Assembly (NCBI GenBank): GCA_903893975.1 | Contig: CAITOL010000158.1 | Location: forward strand, 1-37,050 | Length of the DNA stretch: 37,050 nt | Direction of reading: 5' to 3' | DNA from: an uncultured Rhodospirillales bacterium | GTDB lineage: Bacteria > Pseudomonadota > Alphaproteobacteria > Acetobacterales > Acetobacteraceae | Shown: one piece after another, positions 25,888 to 33,993 of the stretch | Layout: each line of letters begins with the position of its first letter | How positions within the stretch are numbered: the first letter of the stretch is position 1 | Notes under the pieces: generated by a model | What the model was told of the DNA's origin: nothing | Databases searched by the model: none | The model's input: the letters and a program-made list of their open reading frames with translations, nothing else | Program-made: the position numbers and the translations under genes

Positions 25888-26556
25888 TCAGCGCCCCGCC
25901 GGCACAAGCCGCCGCAGCACGGTTTCGAGTTCGATCAGGTCTGGCAGCTGCAGATGCGGCGCCCAGCCCTGTTCCGCCATACCAGCCGGCCCGCCATCAT
26001 GCGTGGCGTCGCCGATTAATATTGCAGTGCAGCATGACGCATAAGCGGCCTGCATGTCCACCCCTGTATCGCCGATATACCAGACGCAAGCCCCTGATTT
26101 TACGCCAATCCGTTCTAGCGCATGCCAGAGTGGCGCCGGGTGCGGCTTGGCGTGGGCGGCGTCGTCCGCCCCGATGATGGCGCCGAAATAGCCATCCCAG
26201 CCCAGCCGGGCGACCTCTTTGCGCAGCGGGACGCCGGATTTGTTGGACACAATGGCCTGCGGCAAATGCGCCGCCGCCTGCAAGACCGCCGCCGCACCGG
26301 GCATGGCGCGGAGCCCGTCGAGGTGCACCGCGTCGAAACTGGCGAGGAAGATATCCCGCGCCCGCTGCCAGTCTGGCCCGAATAGCGGGGGGAACGCATC
26401 GCGGATGGACAATTTGGCGCCGCCGCGCATCTGCGCCTCCGTCCATTCCGGCAGGCCGAACTCCCGGAACGCCACATTGATCGCCGCGGTCATCGACGCC
26501 CAGTTATCGGCGAGCGTGTTGTCCCAATCCCATAAGATCGCCGCTGGTGCGTTCAT
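25888..26556 (-). CDS. HAD-superfamily phosphatase (phosphoglycolate phosphatase-like)
   Basis: The 222-residue protein has HAD motif [12 protein letters not shown], with nucleophile Asp10 and Asp12. Motif II is IVSNKSG, a Lys follows in HAKPHPAP, and motif IV is YIGDTGVDM. The helical cap between motifs I and II places it in subfamily IA with Gph-like phosphatases. The substrate is a small phosphorylated metabolite. ATG 26556 is preceded by a GGGGGA box. An ATG 18 bases further upstream is less well placed. It is transcribed away from the lyase gene across a 67-bp gap. Confidence 0.88.
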   Translation of the reverse strand: MNAPAAILWDWDNTLADNWASMTAAINVAFREFGLPEWTEAQMRGGAKLSIRDAFPPLFGPDWQRARDIFLASFDAVHLDGLRAMPGAAAVLQAAAHLPQAIVSNKSGVPLRKEVARLGWDGYFGAIIGADDAAHAKPHPAPLWHALERIGVKSGACVWYIGDTGVDMQAAYASCCTAILIGDATHDGGPAGMAEQGWAPHLQLPDLIELETVLRRLVPAGR

Positions 26557-26623
26557 GTTCCCCCGCCTTTGCATTCGCGATGACGTCTGTTAGCACGCGG
26601 GCACCATGTTTCGGAGCCTCGCC

Positions 26624-27973
26624 ATGACCGCCTCGATGATCGATTCCCAGGTCTTTCGCCATATTTTCAGCACCGAGCCGATGCGCCAGGTGTTTTCGGA
26701 CGAAGCGCGGGTGCAATATTACCTGGATATTGAAGCGGCTTTGGCCAAGGTGCAGGGGCGTATGGGCATTATCCCGGCCGAGGCGGCCGAGGAGATCATC
26801 GCCCACTGCCATGCCGAGCAGTTCGACATGCAGAAGCTGAAAACCGCCACCGAGCGCATTGGCTACCCGGTGTTGCCGGTGGTGCAGCAACTGGTTGGGC
26901 TGTGCCGCGACGGGTTGGGCGAATGGTGCCATTGGGGCGCCACCACGCAGGACATTACCGACACCGCCACCGTGATGCAGATCCGCGCCGCACTGGATCT
27001 GATCGAGGCGGATCTGAAAGCGATTTCCACCGCCCTGGCCGGGCTGGCGAAACAATATCGCGATACGCCGATGGCCGGGCGCAGCAACTTGCAGCAGGCC
27101 ACCCCGATCACCTTCGGCTATAAATGCGCGGTGCTGCTGGCCGGGTTCCAACGCCATCTGGAGCGGCTGCGTGAATTGCGCCCCCGCGTGCTGGTCGGCG
27201 AATTTTCCGGCGCCACCGGGACGCTGGCGTCGCTGGGGGCCGAGGGTCTGGCGGTGCAGGAGGCGCTGATGGCCGAGCTTGGCCTCGGCCAGCCGGAGAT
27301 TGCCTGGCACACCATGCGCGACCGTATTGCCGAGGCGGGCTGCTTCCTGGGCTTGGTGACGGGCACGCTGGGCAAGATCAGCATGGATGTGAAGCTGATG
27401 ATGCAAACCGAGGTGGAGGAGGTCTACGAGCCGTTCCACGAAGGGCGCGGATCGTCCAGCACCATGCCGCAAAAGCGCAACCCGATTGCCTCGAACTACA
27501 TCCATGCCTGTATTTCCATGGTGCGCCAGCATGTCGCCGCCCTACTGGATGCGATGGTGGAGGACCATGAACGCTCCACCGGGCCGTGGGAGATCGAATG
27601 GATCGCGGTGCCGGAGATTTTCTGCCTCACCGCCGGGGCGCTGAAGCACGCGCGCAACATCGTCGAGGGCTTGCAGGTGGACCCGGTGCGGATGCGCGCC
27701 AATCTGGACCTGACCAAGGGGCTGACGCAGTCGGAAGCGGTGATGATGGGCCTTGGCCCGGCCTTGGGCCGGCAGTTGGCGCATGACCTGGTGTATGACA
27801 TCTGCCGCGAGGTGATCGCCGGCAAAGGCACCTTCCTCGACCTGCTGGCCGGGCATCCGCAGATCGCGCCGCATCTAACCCGCGAGCAGCTTGCGGGCTT
27901 CCTGGACCCGGCGAATTATGTCGGCCTGTCCGGTGAGATGGTCGATCGGGTGCTGGCGCGGGAGCCGAAGTGA
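26624..27973 (+). CDS. Fumarase/aspartase-superfamily lyase (PcaB- and PurB-like)
   Basis: The 449-residue lyase has the superfamily signature GSSSTMPQKRNP (276-287), the flexible loop that carries the catalytic Ser. It also has HWGATTQDITDTA (103-115) and GRSNLQQATPITFGYK. These last two resemble 3-carboxy-cis,cis-muconate cycloisomerase (PcaB) more than adenylosuccinate lyase. The reaction is probably a beta-elimination or its reverse on a dicarboxylate. No other protocatechuate genes are nearby, so a PcaB role is not supported by context. ATG 26624 has GGAG 7 bases upstream and is preferred over ATG 26606. The stop overlaps the next start (TGATG). Confidence 0.85.
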   Translation: MTASMIDSQVFRHIFSTEPMRQVFSDEARVQYYLDIEAALAKVQGRMGIIPAEAAEEIIAHCHAEQFDMQKLKTATERIGYPVLPVVQQLVGLCRDGLGEWCHWGATTQDITDTATVMQIRAALDLIEADLKAISTALAGLAKQYRDTPMAGRSNLQQATPITFGYKCAVLLAGFQRHLERLRELRPRVLVGEFSGATGTLASLGAEGLAVQEALMAELGLGQPEIAWHTMRDRIAEAGCFLGLVTGTLGKISMDVKLMMQTEVEEVYEPFHEGRGSSSTMPQKRNPIASNYIHACISMVRQHVAALLDAMVEDHERSTGPWEIEWIAVPEIFCLTAGALKHARNIVEGLQVDPVRMRANLDLTKGLTQSEAVMMGLGPALGRQLAHDLVYDICREVIAGKGTFLDLLAGHPQIAPHLTREQLAGFLDPANYVGLSGEMVDRVLAREPK

Positions 27974-28818
27974 TGCCGGATATTGATCTGCTGCGGTCGT
28001 GGATCGGCCGGCAGGAAACCTTGCACGATCGCGCCAGCCTGTTCCCGGTTGCCGCCTTGTCCGCCACGCTCGACCGGCCGGACCCAGCGCCAGCCGAGGG
28101 CGATGTGCTGCCGCCGATGTGGCATTGGTTATATTTCCTGCCGACCGCGCCGCAATCCGGCCTGGGGCCGGATGGCCACCCCAAGCGCGGCGGCTTTCTG
28201 CCGCCGGTGCCGCTGCCGCGCCGCATGTGGGCGGGCGGGCGGTTGGAATTCCGCGCGCCGATCCGGCTGGGCGAGAAGATCCAGCGCGTATCGACCATCA
28301 AGGACGTGACGCTGAAGGCCGGACGCAGCGGCAAGATGGTATTCGTGCTGGTGCACCATGAGGTGCATGGCGAAGCCGGGCTGGCGCTGACCGAGGAGCA
28401 TGACATCGTCTACCGCGACGCGCCGGGTGCGGCGGAAGCGCCGCCGCCTGCCCGCCCTGCCCCGGCCGGCGCGGTCTGGCAGCGCGAGATCACGCCCGAT
28501 GACGTGCTGCTGTTCCGCTATTCCGCGCTGACCTTCAACGGCCACCGCATTCACTACGACCGGCGCTACGTGACCGAGGTGGAGGGCTATCCTGGCCTGA
28601 TCGTGCACGGGCCGTTGATCGCCACGTTGCTGGTGGATCTGGTGCGCCGCAACAGCGCGCAGACGGTGACCGCGTTCCGCTTCCGCGCCGTGCGGCCAAT
28701 TTTCGACATCACCCGGTTTTCGGTTTGCGGCACGCCGCAGCCGGACGGCACGGTGGCGTTGTGGGCGCAGGACGAAAGCGGCGCGCTGTGCATGGAGGCC
28801 GAAGCGAAGTTAGCCTAA
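27973..28818 (+). CDS. FAS1-like/MaoC double-hotdog dehydratase (mesaconyl-C4-CoA hydratase-like)
   Basis: The 281-residue protein looks like two hotdog domains. The N-terminal half has PLPRRMWAGGRLEFRAPIRLGEKI. The C-terminal half has the hydratase motif RYSALTFNGHRIHYD followed by GYPGLIVHG. These are hallmarks of the HTD2/mesaconyl-C4-CoA hydratase group, which add or remove water from enoyl-CoA or acyl-ACP thioesters. The ATG overlaps the lyase stop by one base (TGATG), and an in-frame GTG three bases earlier is possible. The tight coupling suggests the two enzymes act in one pathway on a C4-C5 dicarboxylate or its CoA ester. The 3' end overlaps the convergent heptosyltransferase gene by 4 bp. 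Confidence 0.85.
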   Translation: MPDIDLLRSWIGRQETLHDRASLFPVAALSATLDRPDPAPAEGDVLPPMWHWLYFLPTAPQSGLGPDGHPKRGGFLPPVPLPRRMWAGGRLEFRAPIRLGEKIQRVSTIKDVTLKAGRSGKMVFVLVHHEVHGEAGLALTEEHDIVYRDAPGAAEAPPPARPAPAGAVWQREITPDDVLLFRYSALTFNGHRIHYDRRYVTEVEGYPGLIVHGPLIATLLVDLVRRNSAQTVTAFRFRAVRPIFDITRFSVCGTPQPDGTVALWAQDESGALCMEAEAKLA

Positions 28819-30044
28819 CCGCGAAAGCCGGGGATGCGGGCGATGGCCTGCATCACCGCGCTGGGCGTGATCAGGCGGGAGCATTCGAACTGGCGCGGCG
28901 TGCCGGCATGGCGCGGGCACCACAGAAAATCATGGTGGTCGAAGCGTTCCTTCGGGTCATTCCAGCAGGAATTGCAGGCGTGCCAGTTATGCACCCGGTA
29001 CGGCGTGGCAAATTCCGTGTCGGGATGGGTGAAGCCGCTGATCAGCACCACTGGAATGCCGGTGGCCCAGGCGAGCCAGGCGAGGCCGCTGGACAGGCCG
29101 ATGAAGAAATCCGCGTGGCGCAGCATCTGCGCCCGGTCCAGCAAGGGCCGGTCGCCGGTGGCATCGTCCACGCCGTGCGGAATATGCGTCCACATCAGCC
29201 CGTTTCCGTGCACCGGTTTCTGGTCGATGCACACCACCCGGTAGCCGGCGGCCTTCAGTCCGGCCACCACTTCGCGCCAGCCGTCGGGGTTGTTCCAGTA
29301 TTTGCAGCCGCTGCTGGATTGCACGGCGATGCAGACATAGGGCTCCGCAAAGGGCCGCGGGCTGGCGGGCAGTGCGAGGCGCGGCGCGACCTCTGACGGG
29401 TCTACGCCAAGGATAAACCCGGCGGTGCGGTGCAGGCCGACCTGGCGGAAATCGGTCGGTTGCCAGTCGCAGGCGGTATCGTCGAAAAACAGGCCGATGC
29501 TGTAGGTGGCGTAGAACTGGTCCGCCACCACCGCCGCATGCGGCACCAGCCGCAATGTGGGATAGGCGTCCGCCAGCAGCGGGATCAGCAGGTCCGACAG
29601 CGCGCAGGTGACGCGGACACCGGGATGGGTGGCGGCGAAGCGTTCGGCGTAGGGGAACCAGGCGAGGATATCGCCGAGCGTGCCGACCGGGAACTGGATC
29701 AGCACATCCTGCCCGGCGGCGTCGTAGTCGTGCAGCAGGATCGGGCTTGGCGCGGCGCCGGCATCGTCGTCCCAGACTTCCAGCCGGAAGCGCACGAACC
29801 AGCGTTTGGCGGAATTGACGAAGGCGCCTTGGTTGGTGCTTTCAAACAAAATATTGCCGCTGTCGAGGTCGCGCAGGCGGATGCGCCAATGGCCATGCTC
29901 GCGCGCTGGCAGCGAGACGCGGGCGCCGAGGTTAAAGTCGAAACGAATGCCGTCTGGCCCCAACTGGGTTGGCAGCGCCGCCGGGGCGGGATAGGCGGGC
30001 GGGACCGCCGGGGCATCCGGCGGCGGCGCGGCGGAGGATGGCAT
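28815..30044 (-). CDS. TibC/Aah-like autotransporter O-heptosyltransferase
   Basis: The 409-residue protein has a Pro/Ala-rich N-terminus, then a small beta domain (FDFNLGARVSLPARE...WRIRLRDLDSGNILFES). A GT-B-type glycosyltransferase body follows, with VLIQFPVGTLGDILAWFPY, IAVQSSSGCKYWNNP and FFIGLSSGLAWLAWATGIPVVLISGF. Near the C-terminus, four cysteines (357, 360, 376 and 388) form a C-x2-C-x15-C-x11-C finger. This matches the iron-binding finger of the bacterial autotransporter heptosyltransferase family (TibC, Aah). These enzymes add heptose from ADP-heptose to beta-helical autotransporter passengers. No autotransporter gene is visible here, so the acceptor is encoded elsewhere. ATG 30044 has an AGGGA box. 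Confidence 0.85.
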   Translation of the reverse strand: MPSSAAPPPDAPAVPPAYPAPAALPTQLGPDGIRFDFNLGARVSLPAREHGHWRIRLRDLDSGNILFESTNQGAFVNSAKRWFVRFRLEVWDDDAGAAPSPILLHDYDAAGQDVLIQFPVGTLGDILAWFPYAERFAATHPGVRVTCALSDLLIPLLADAYPTLRLVPHAAVVADQFYATYSIGLFFDDTACDWQPTDFRQVGLHRTAGFILGVDPSEVAPRLALPASPRPFAEPYVCIAVQSSSGCKYWNNPDGWREVVAGLKAAGYRVVCIDQKPVHGNGLMWTHIPHGVDDATGDRPLLDRAQMLRHADFFIGLSSGLAWLAWATGIPVVLISGFTHPDTEFATPYRVHNWHACNSCWNDPKERFDHHDFLWCPRHAGTPRQFECSRLITPSAVMQAIARIPGFRG

Positions 30045-30108
30045 GTTTGGTCCCTGCGGTCGTTACCACCGGGAGTGTAATAAGTTCGTTCTGCTTTGCC
30101 AATCGACG

Positions 30109-30957
30109 CTAGAGAGCCGCGATCAGCGCCGCCCAACGGTCGAGGCGCGGCAGCACCTCCTCCCGCCCGGCCGATGGCAGGTTCATGATCATCCGCACCA
30201 CCCCGGCATCGCGGTCGCGCTTCAGCGCGTCCAGGTCGGGCTTGCCGCCCCAGACCGAGACCGGCAGGCTATCCGGCGCGCGGCCGGCTTCGGCGAGCAA
30301 GGCGCGGAATTCCGGCAATTTGTCCACCACATCGGCATATTGCGGCCGGGTGCGGTGCGGCATCCAGCCATTGCCGTAGCGTATGGCGCGCCGGGCGCCA
30401 TAGGGAAACGCGCCGCCGACCAGAATGGGTGGGTATGGCCGTTGCACCGGCTTGGGCCAGGCGTAAATCGGGTCGAAATTGACCAGATCGCCGTGATATT
30501 CGGCCTTGGACTGGGTCCAGATCGCCTGCATCGCCTCGATCCGTTCGCGCGCCAGCTTGTGCCGTGTGGCGAAGACGGTGCCGTGGTTTTCCATCTCCTC
30601 CCGGTTCCAGCCATTGCCGACGCCGAACAGGAAGCGCCCCCCGGAGACCTGATCGAGCGAGGCGACCGATTTCGCGGTCTGGATCGGGTCGCGCTGGGCG
30701 ACCAGGCAGACGCCGGTGCCGATTTTCAGCCGTGTGGTCGCCGCCGCCACCGCAGTCAGCGCCACGAACGGATCGAGCGTATCGTAATAGGCTTTCGGCA
30801 GTTCGCCACCGGCGGGAAAGCCGCTCTCCCGCCCGACCGGAATATGCGAATGCTCTGGCGCCCAGCAGGACTCGAAGCCGCGCGCCTCCAGCTCACGCCC
30901 CAGCTCGGCGGGGGCGATGGAATAGTCGGTGAAGAAAATCGCAGCCCCGATCTGCAT
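30109..30957 (-). CDS. LLM-class flavin-dependent oxidoreductase
   Basis: The 282-residue protein has the luciferase-like TIM-barrel pattern: an ESCWAPEHSHIP strand, TTRLKIGTGVCLVAQRDP, and SGGRFLFGVGNGWNREEMENHG. The last of these is characteristic of the F420-dependent LLM subgroup. It probably oxidises or reduces a small organic substrate with F420H2 or FMNH2. Whether this organism makes F420 cannot be read from the window. The ATG lies two bases downstream of the CinA-like stop, so the two are co-translated. The function of the pair is unknown. Confidence 0.9.
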   Translation of the reverse strand: MQIGAAIFFTDYSIAPAELGRELEARGFESCWAPEHSHIPVGRESGFPAGGELPKAYYDTLDPFVALTAVAAATTRLKIGTGVCLVAQRDPIQTAKSVASLDQVSGGRFLFGVGNGWNREEMENHGTVFATRHKLARERIEAMQAIWTQSKAEYHGDLVNFDPIYAWPKPVQRPYPPILVGGAFPYGARRAIRYGNGWMPHRTRPQYADVVDKLPEFRALLAEAGRAPDSLPVSVWGGKPDLDALKRDRDAGVVRMIMNLPSAGREEVLPRLDRWAALIAAL

Positions 30958-30959
30958 GA

Positions 30960-32174
30960 CTACCTCCGCTCGAAATCCGACCTCTCATCAATCGGCAGGC
31001 CTTGCAGGAAGCGGCGCAGGCAGTCCATCGCCATTTCGATCGCGCCGAGGCGGATCCATTCGCGGCCGCCGAGAATGCGCGCCTGCCTTGTGACCACCGC
31101 GCCGCCATCGGCGATGCCGATATCGATGCTGCCGCCGAGGTCCATCCGGTCTGGCCCATCATCCACGCTGATGATCACCGCCAGCGCCGTGGTGGCGCCG
31201 GCTTGGGTCGCGGCTTCCAGCGCCACGCTGGCGGCATCGCGGCTTTCGGCGCGGGAGACGACGCCACGGCGGAACACGGCCTCCGCACCGGGCAGATGCG
31301 CCATGCGGGCAACGATGCCGCCGGCGGTGTAGGTTTCCACCACCGCGAGCGATTTATCCGCCCGCTGCAAGCCGGCGAGCAGCACGCCTTCCAGGGTCTG
31401 GTCGTCCTCGGCGAGGATGAAATTGCCCATGCGGCGGCGCACCTCGGCCATCACCGGGGCGAGTTTGATCTCCACATCATCACGATCCACCCCGCGCACC
31501 AGCAGCTTGGTTTCGAGTTGCGGATAATGCGCGCGGAAACCGAGCTTGACGCTGCCATCGGGCACCAGCGCCTCTACCCCATCCAGCAACTGGTCCACAT
31601 GCGACTCGCCCAGGCCGTAGGAATGGAAGCGCTTGAGGTGGATGATCCCCGGCGTGCCGGCGCGGGCCAGCAGGCGCGGGATAATCTGTTCCTCCAGCAT
31701 GCGGCGCACTTCGCGCGGCACGCCGGGGGTGAAGAAGAAGCGCGCTTTGCCGATATCGAGCGCGAAGCCGCAAGCGGTGCCGATCGGGTTGTCCAGCACC
31801 TCCGACCCCGCCGGCAGCATCGCCTGCTTGCGGTTGTTCGGCGGCATGGTGCGGCCACGGCGGGTGAAAAACCCTTCCATGGTCGCAAGCCAGTCCTCGT
31901 TCAGCACCAGGCCGACGCCGGCAGCCTCGGCGGCGATTTCCTGGCTCAGGTCATCCACCGTCGGGCCGAGCCCGCCATTGACGATGACGATGTCCGCGCG
32001 CGCGCTGGCGAGGCGGAAGGCTTCCAGCAGCATGCCACGGTCGTCGCCGACCGTGGTGCCCCAGATGACGGACAGGCCGACATCTTCCAGCTTCTGGCTG
32101 ACATAGCTGAAATTGGAGTTGACGATCTTGCCGGTCAGCACCTCGTCGCCGGTGCAGAGAATCTCGATGCGCAT
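30960..32174 (-). CDS. CinA-like protein: MoCF-type domain with degenerate deamidase domain
   Basis: The 404-residue protein has the full CinA layout. The N-terminal molybdopterin-binding-like domain has EILCTGDEVLTGKIVNSN, VNGGLGPTVDD and FFFTPGVPREV. A central linker and a C-terminal PncC/CinA deamidase domain starting near 260 follow. In active nicotinamide-nucleotide amidases the site reads AESCTGG with a nucleophilic Ser. Here it reads VETYTAGG, with Thr281 in the Ser position, and the later TGxAGP motif is also not recognisable. The deamidase domain is therefore likely inactive or altered. ATG 32174 has an AGGA box. It sits between an SDR gene and the LLM gene on the same strand. Confidence 0.88.
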   Translation of the reverse strand: MRIEILCTGDEVLTGKIVNSNFSYVSQKLEDVGLSVIWGTTVGDDRGMLLEAFRLASARADIVIVNGGLGPTVDDLSQEIAAEAAGVGLVLNEDWLATMEGFFTRRGRTMPPNNRKQAMLPAGSEVLDNPIGTACGFALDIGKARFFFTPGVPREVRRMLEEQIIPRLLARAGTPGIIHLKRFHSYGLGESHVDQLLDGVEALVPDGSVKLGFRAHYPQLETKLLVRGVDRDDVEIKLAPVMAEVRRRMGNFILAEDDQTLEGVLLAGLQRADKSLAVVETYTAGGIVARMAHLPGAEAVFRRGVVSRAESRDAASVALEAATQAGATTALAVIISVDDGPDRMDLGGSIDIGIADGGAVVTRQARILGGREWIRLGAIEMAMDCLRRFLQGLPIDERSDFERR

Positions 32175-32187
32175 GCGTAATCCTGGC

Positions 32188-32955
32188 TCAGGCGGCGTAG
32201 TAACCGCCGTCGATAATGTGGGAGGCGCCGGTCATGAAGCTGGCTTTGTCGGACAGCATCCAGACCACCGCTTCGGCGATTTCTTCCGGCACGCCCAGGC
32301 GCTTCATCGGCACTTTTTCCATCAGCAGGTCGAAGCGGGCCGCCATGGTCGGGTCGGTCATCGGGGTTTTGATGTAGCCGGGATTGACGCAGTTCACCCG
32401 GATATTGTCCTGCGCATATTCCATCGCCGCGGTTTTGGTGATGCCGACGACGCCGTGTTTGGAGGCGACGTAGTTGGTGGCGGTGGGCAGGCCGACGAGG
32501 CCGGCGATGGAGGCGGTGTTGACGATGGCGCCGCCGCCTTGTTTCAGCATTTCAATGATTTCGTATTTCATGCACATGAACACGCCGGTGAGGTTGACGG
32601 CGAGCATGTCATCGAAGGACTGGCGCGACATCTCATGCGTGCGCTGGCCGACCGGGCCGACGTTGCGCGGCGAAATGCCGGCATTGTTGTAGGCGCAGTC
32701 GATCCGGCCGAAGGCGGCGACGGTGCGGGCGACCATGCCGGCGACATCGGCTTCCACCGCCACATTGCCGCCTAGCCCGATGGCCTGCCCGCCAGAGGCG
32801 TTGATCAGCGCCACCGTGCTGGCGGCGGCTTCCTCCGTAATGTCCGCCACCGCCACGCGCGCGCCTTCACGCGCCATGGCCAAGGCGGTTGCCCGGCCGA
32901 GGCCGGAGCCGCCGCCGGTGACCAGGCCGGCTTTGCCCGCTAAAATGCCTGTCAT
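32188..32955 (-). CDS. Short-chain dehydrogenase/reductase
   Basis: The 255-residue classical SDR has TGGGSGLG (11-20 region) for the nucleotide and an acidic VADI at the end of strand 2, favouring NAD(H). It also has NNAG, Ser in NTASIAGLVG, and YVASK for catalysis. The C-terminus is SFMTGASHIIDGGYYAA. ATG 32955 is preceded by a GGGAGAG box, and the frame further upstream is not needed. It lies between the CinA-like gene (12 bp downstream) and an esterase gene (26 bp upstream) and is probably co-transcribed. An esterase plus dehydrogenase pair suggests hydrolysis and then oxidation of a small ester or lactone. Confidence 0.9.
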   Translation of the reverse strand: MTGILAGKAGLVTGGGSGLGRATALAMAREGARVAVADITEEAAASTVALINASGGQAIGLGGNVAVEADVAGMVARTVAAFGRIDCAYNNAGISPRNVGPVGQRTHEMSRQSFDDMLAVNLTGVFMCMKYEIIEMLKQGGGAIVNTASIAGLVGLPTATNYVASKHGVVGITKTAAMEYAQDNIRVNCVNPGYIKTPMTDPTMAARFDLLMEKVPMKRLGVPEEIAEAVVWMLSDKASFMTGASHIIDGGYYAA

Positions 32956-32981
32956 CGCTCTCTCCCGTATTTTTCTTTGTT

Positions 32982-33923
32982 TTATGACCACGCCGACTGC
33001 AACGCCGCCACGGCCATCGTTACGGCGGTGGCGGAGGCGCGGGTGATGCGGCCGGTGGTGAGGAAGCCGTGCATCTGGTCGGCGAAGTGGACGTAGATGG
33101 TGGACACCCCTTCCCGCTCCAGGCGCTGGGCGTATTCGCGGCCTTCGTCGTTCAGCGGATCATGCGAGCAGGTCAGCACGAAGGCGGGCGCGACGCCGGA
33201 CAGATCCACCACCCGCGCCGGGCTGGCGCGCCAGTCCATCACATCGCGCTCGCCGGCCAGATAATGGTCGATGAACCAGCGCATGGTGCCGGCGGTGAGC
33301 GGCACGCCTTCCTTGACCCGCGCGACCGAGGGGGTTTGCATGGCCATGTCGGTGGCGGGGTAGATCAGCATCTGGAAGCGGATTTTCGGCAGGTAGCCAT
33401 CACGCGACATGATCGCCATCACCGCGGCGAGGTTGCCACCGGCGCTGTCGCCACCCACGGCGATGCGGCCGGCATCCACGCCCAAGGCCGCGCCTTGTTC
33501 GATGATCCAGCGCGTTGCCGCGGCGGCATCGTTGACGGCAGCGGGGAATTTATGTTCCGGCGCCATGCGGTAATCCACCGCGACCACGCAGCATTGCGCT
33601 TCATTGGCCATTTGCCGGCAGACCTGGTCGTGGCTGTCGAGGTCACCGATCACCCAGCCGCCGCCGTGGTAATAAATCAAGGTCGGCAACGCGGTGCCGG
33701 CTTCGGTGCCCAGGCCGCGATAGAGCCGCAGCGGAATGTCGCCCAATGGGCCAGGGGCGGCGAGGTTGCGCACTTCGGCACAGTCTGGCGGGTCCGGCTG
33801 GGTGACGGTGCGGCCGGCGCTGTAGACCTTGCGCGCGTCCTCAACGCTCATCTCCGTCAGCGGCGGGCGGCCGGAGGCTTTGACCATCGCCAGCAGGCGT
33901 TGGGCGTCTTCATGCAGGACCAT
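32982..33923 (-). CDS. HSL-family alpha/beta hydrolase (esterase/lipase)
   Basis: The 313-residue hormone-sensitive-lipase-type hydrolase has the oxyanion motif HGGGW (86-90), the nucleophile elbow GDSAGG with Ser160, catalytic Asp255 (SHDPLND) and His285 (QMHGFL). It has no signal peptide and is likely a cytoplasmic esterase for short acyl esters. ATG 33923 has a GGAAGGGG-like box upstream. A strong hairpin (33965-33989) lies in the 70-base gap to the upstream SMP-30-like gene, so expression of the two may be separated. Confidence 0.93.
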   Translation of the reverse strand: MVLHEDAQRLLAMVKASGRPPLTEMSVEDARKVYSAGRTVTQPDPPDCAEVRNLAAPGPLGDIPLRLYRGLGTEAGTALPTLIYYHGGGWVIGDLDSHDQVCRQMANEAQCCVVAVDYRMAPEHKFPAAVNDAAAATRWIIEQGAALGVDAGRIAVGGDSAGGNLAAVMAIMSRDGYLPKIRFQMLIYPATDMAMQTPSVARVKEGVPLTAGTMRWFIDHYLAGERDVMDWRASPARVVDLSGVAPAFVLTCSHDPLNDEGREYAQRLEREGVSTIYVHFADQMHGFLTTGRITRASATAVTMAVAALQSAWS

Positions 33924-33964
33924 AATGGCGTTCCCCTTCCTATTTGCCGCGAGTGTCGGGCGGT

Positions 33965-33989
33965 GTGGCCGCTTCGGTCAAGCGGCCAC
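33965..33989 (-). terminator. Perfect 10-bp hairpin after the SMP-30-like gene
   Basis: GTGGCCGCTT (33965-33974) and AAGCGGCCAC (33980-33989) are exact reverse complements around a 5-base loop. The hairpin begins 4 bases after the stop codon of the minus-strand SMP-30-like gene. No clear T-run follows on the minus strand, so it may be a weak terminator or RNA-stabilising structure. Confidence 0.5.
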
Positions 33990-33993
33990 CGCC

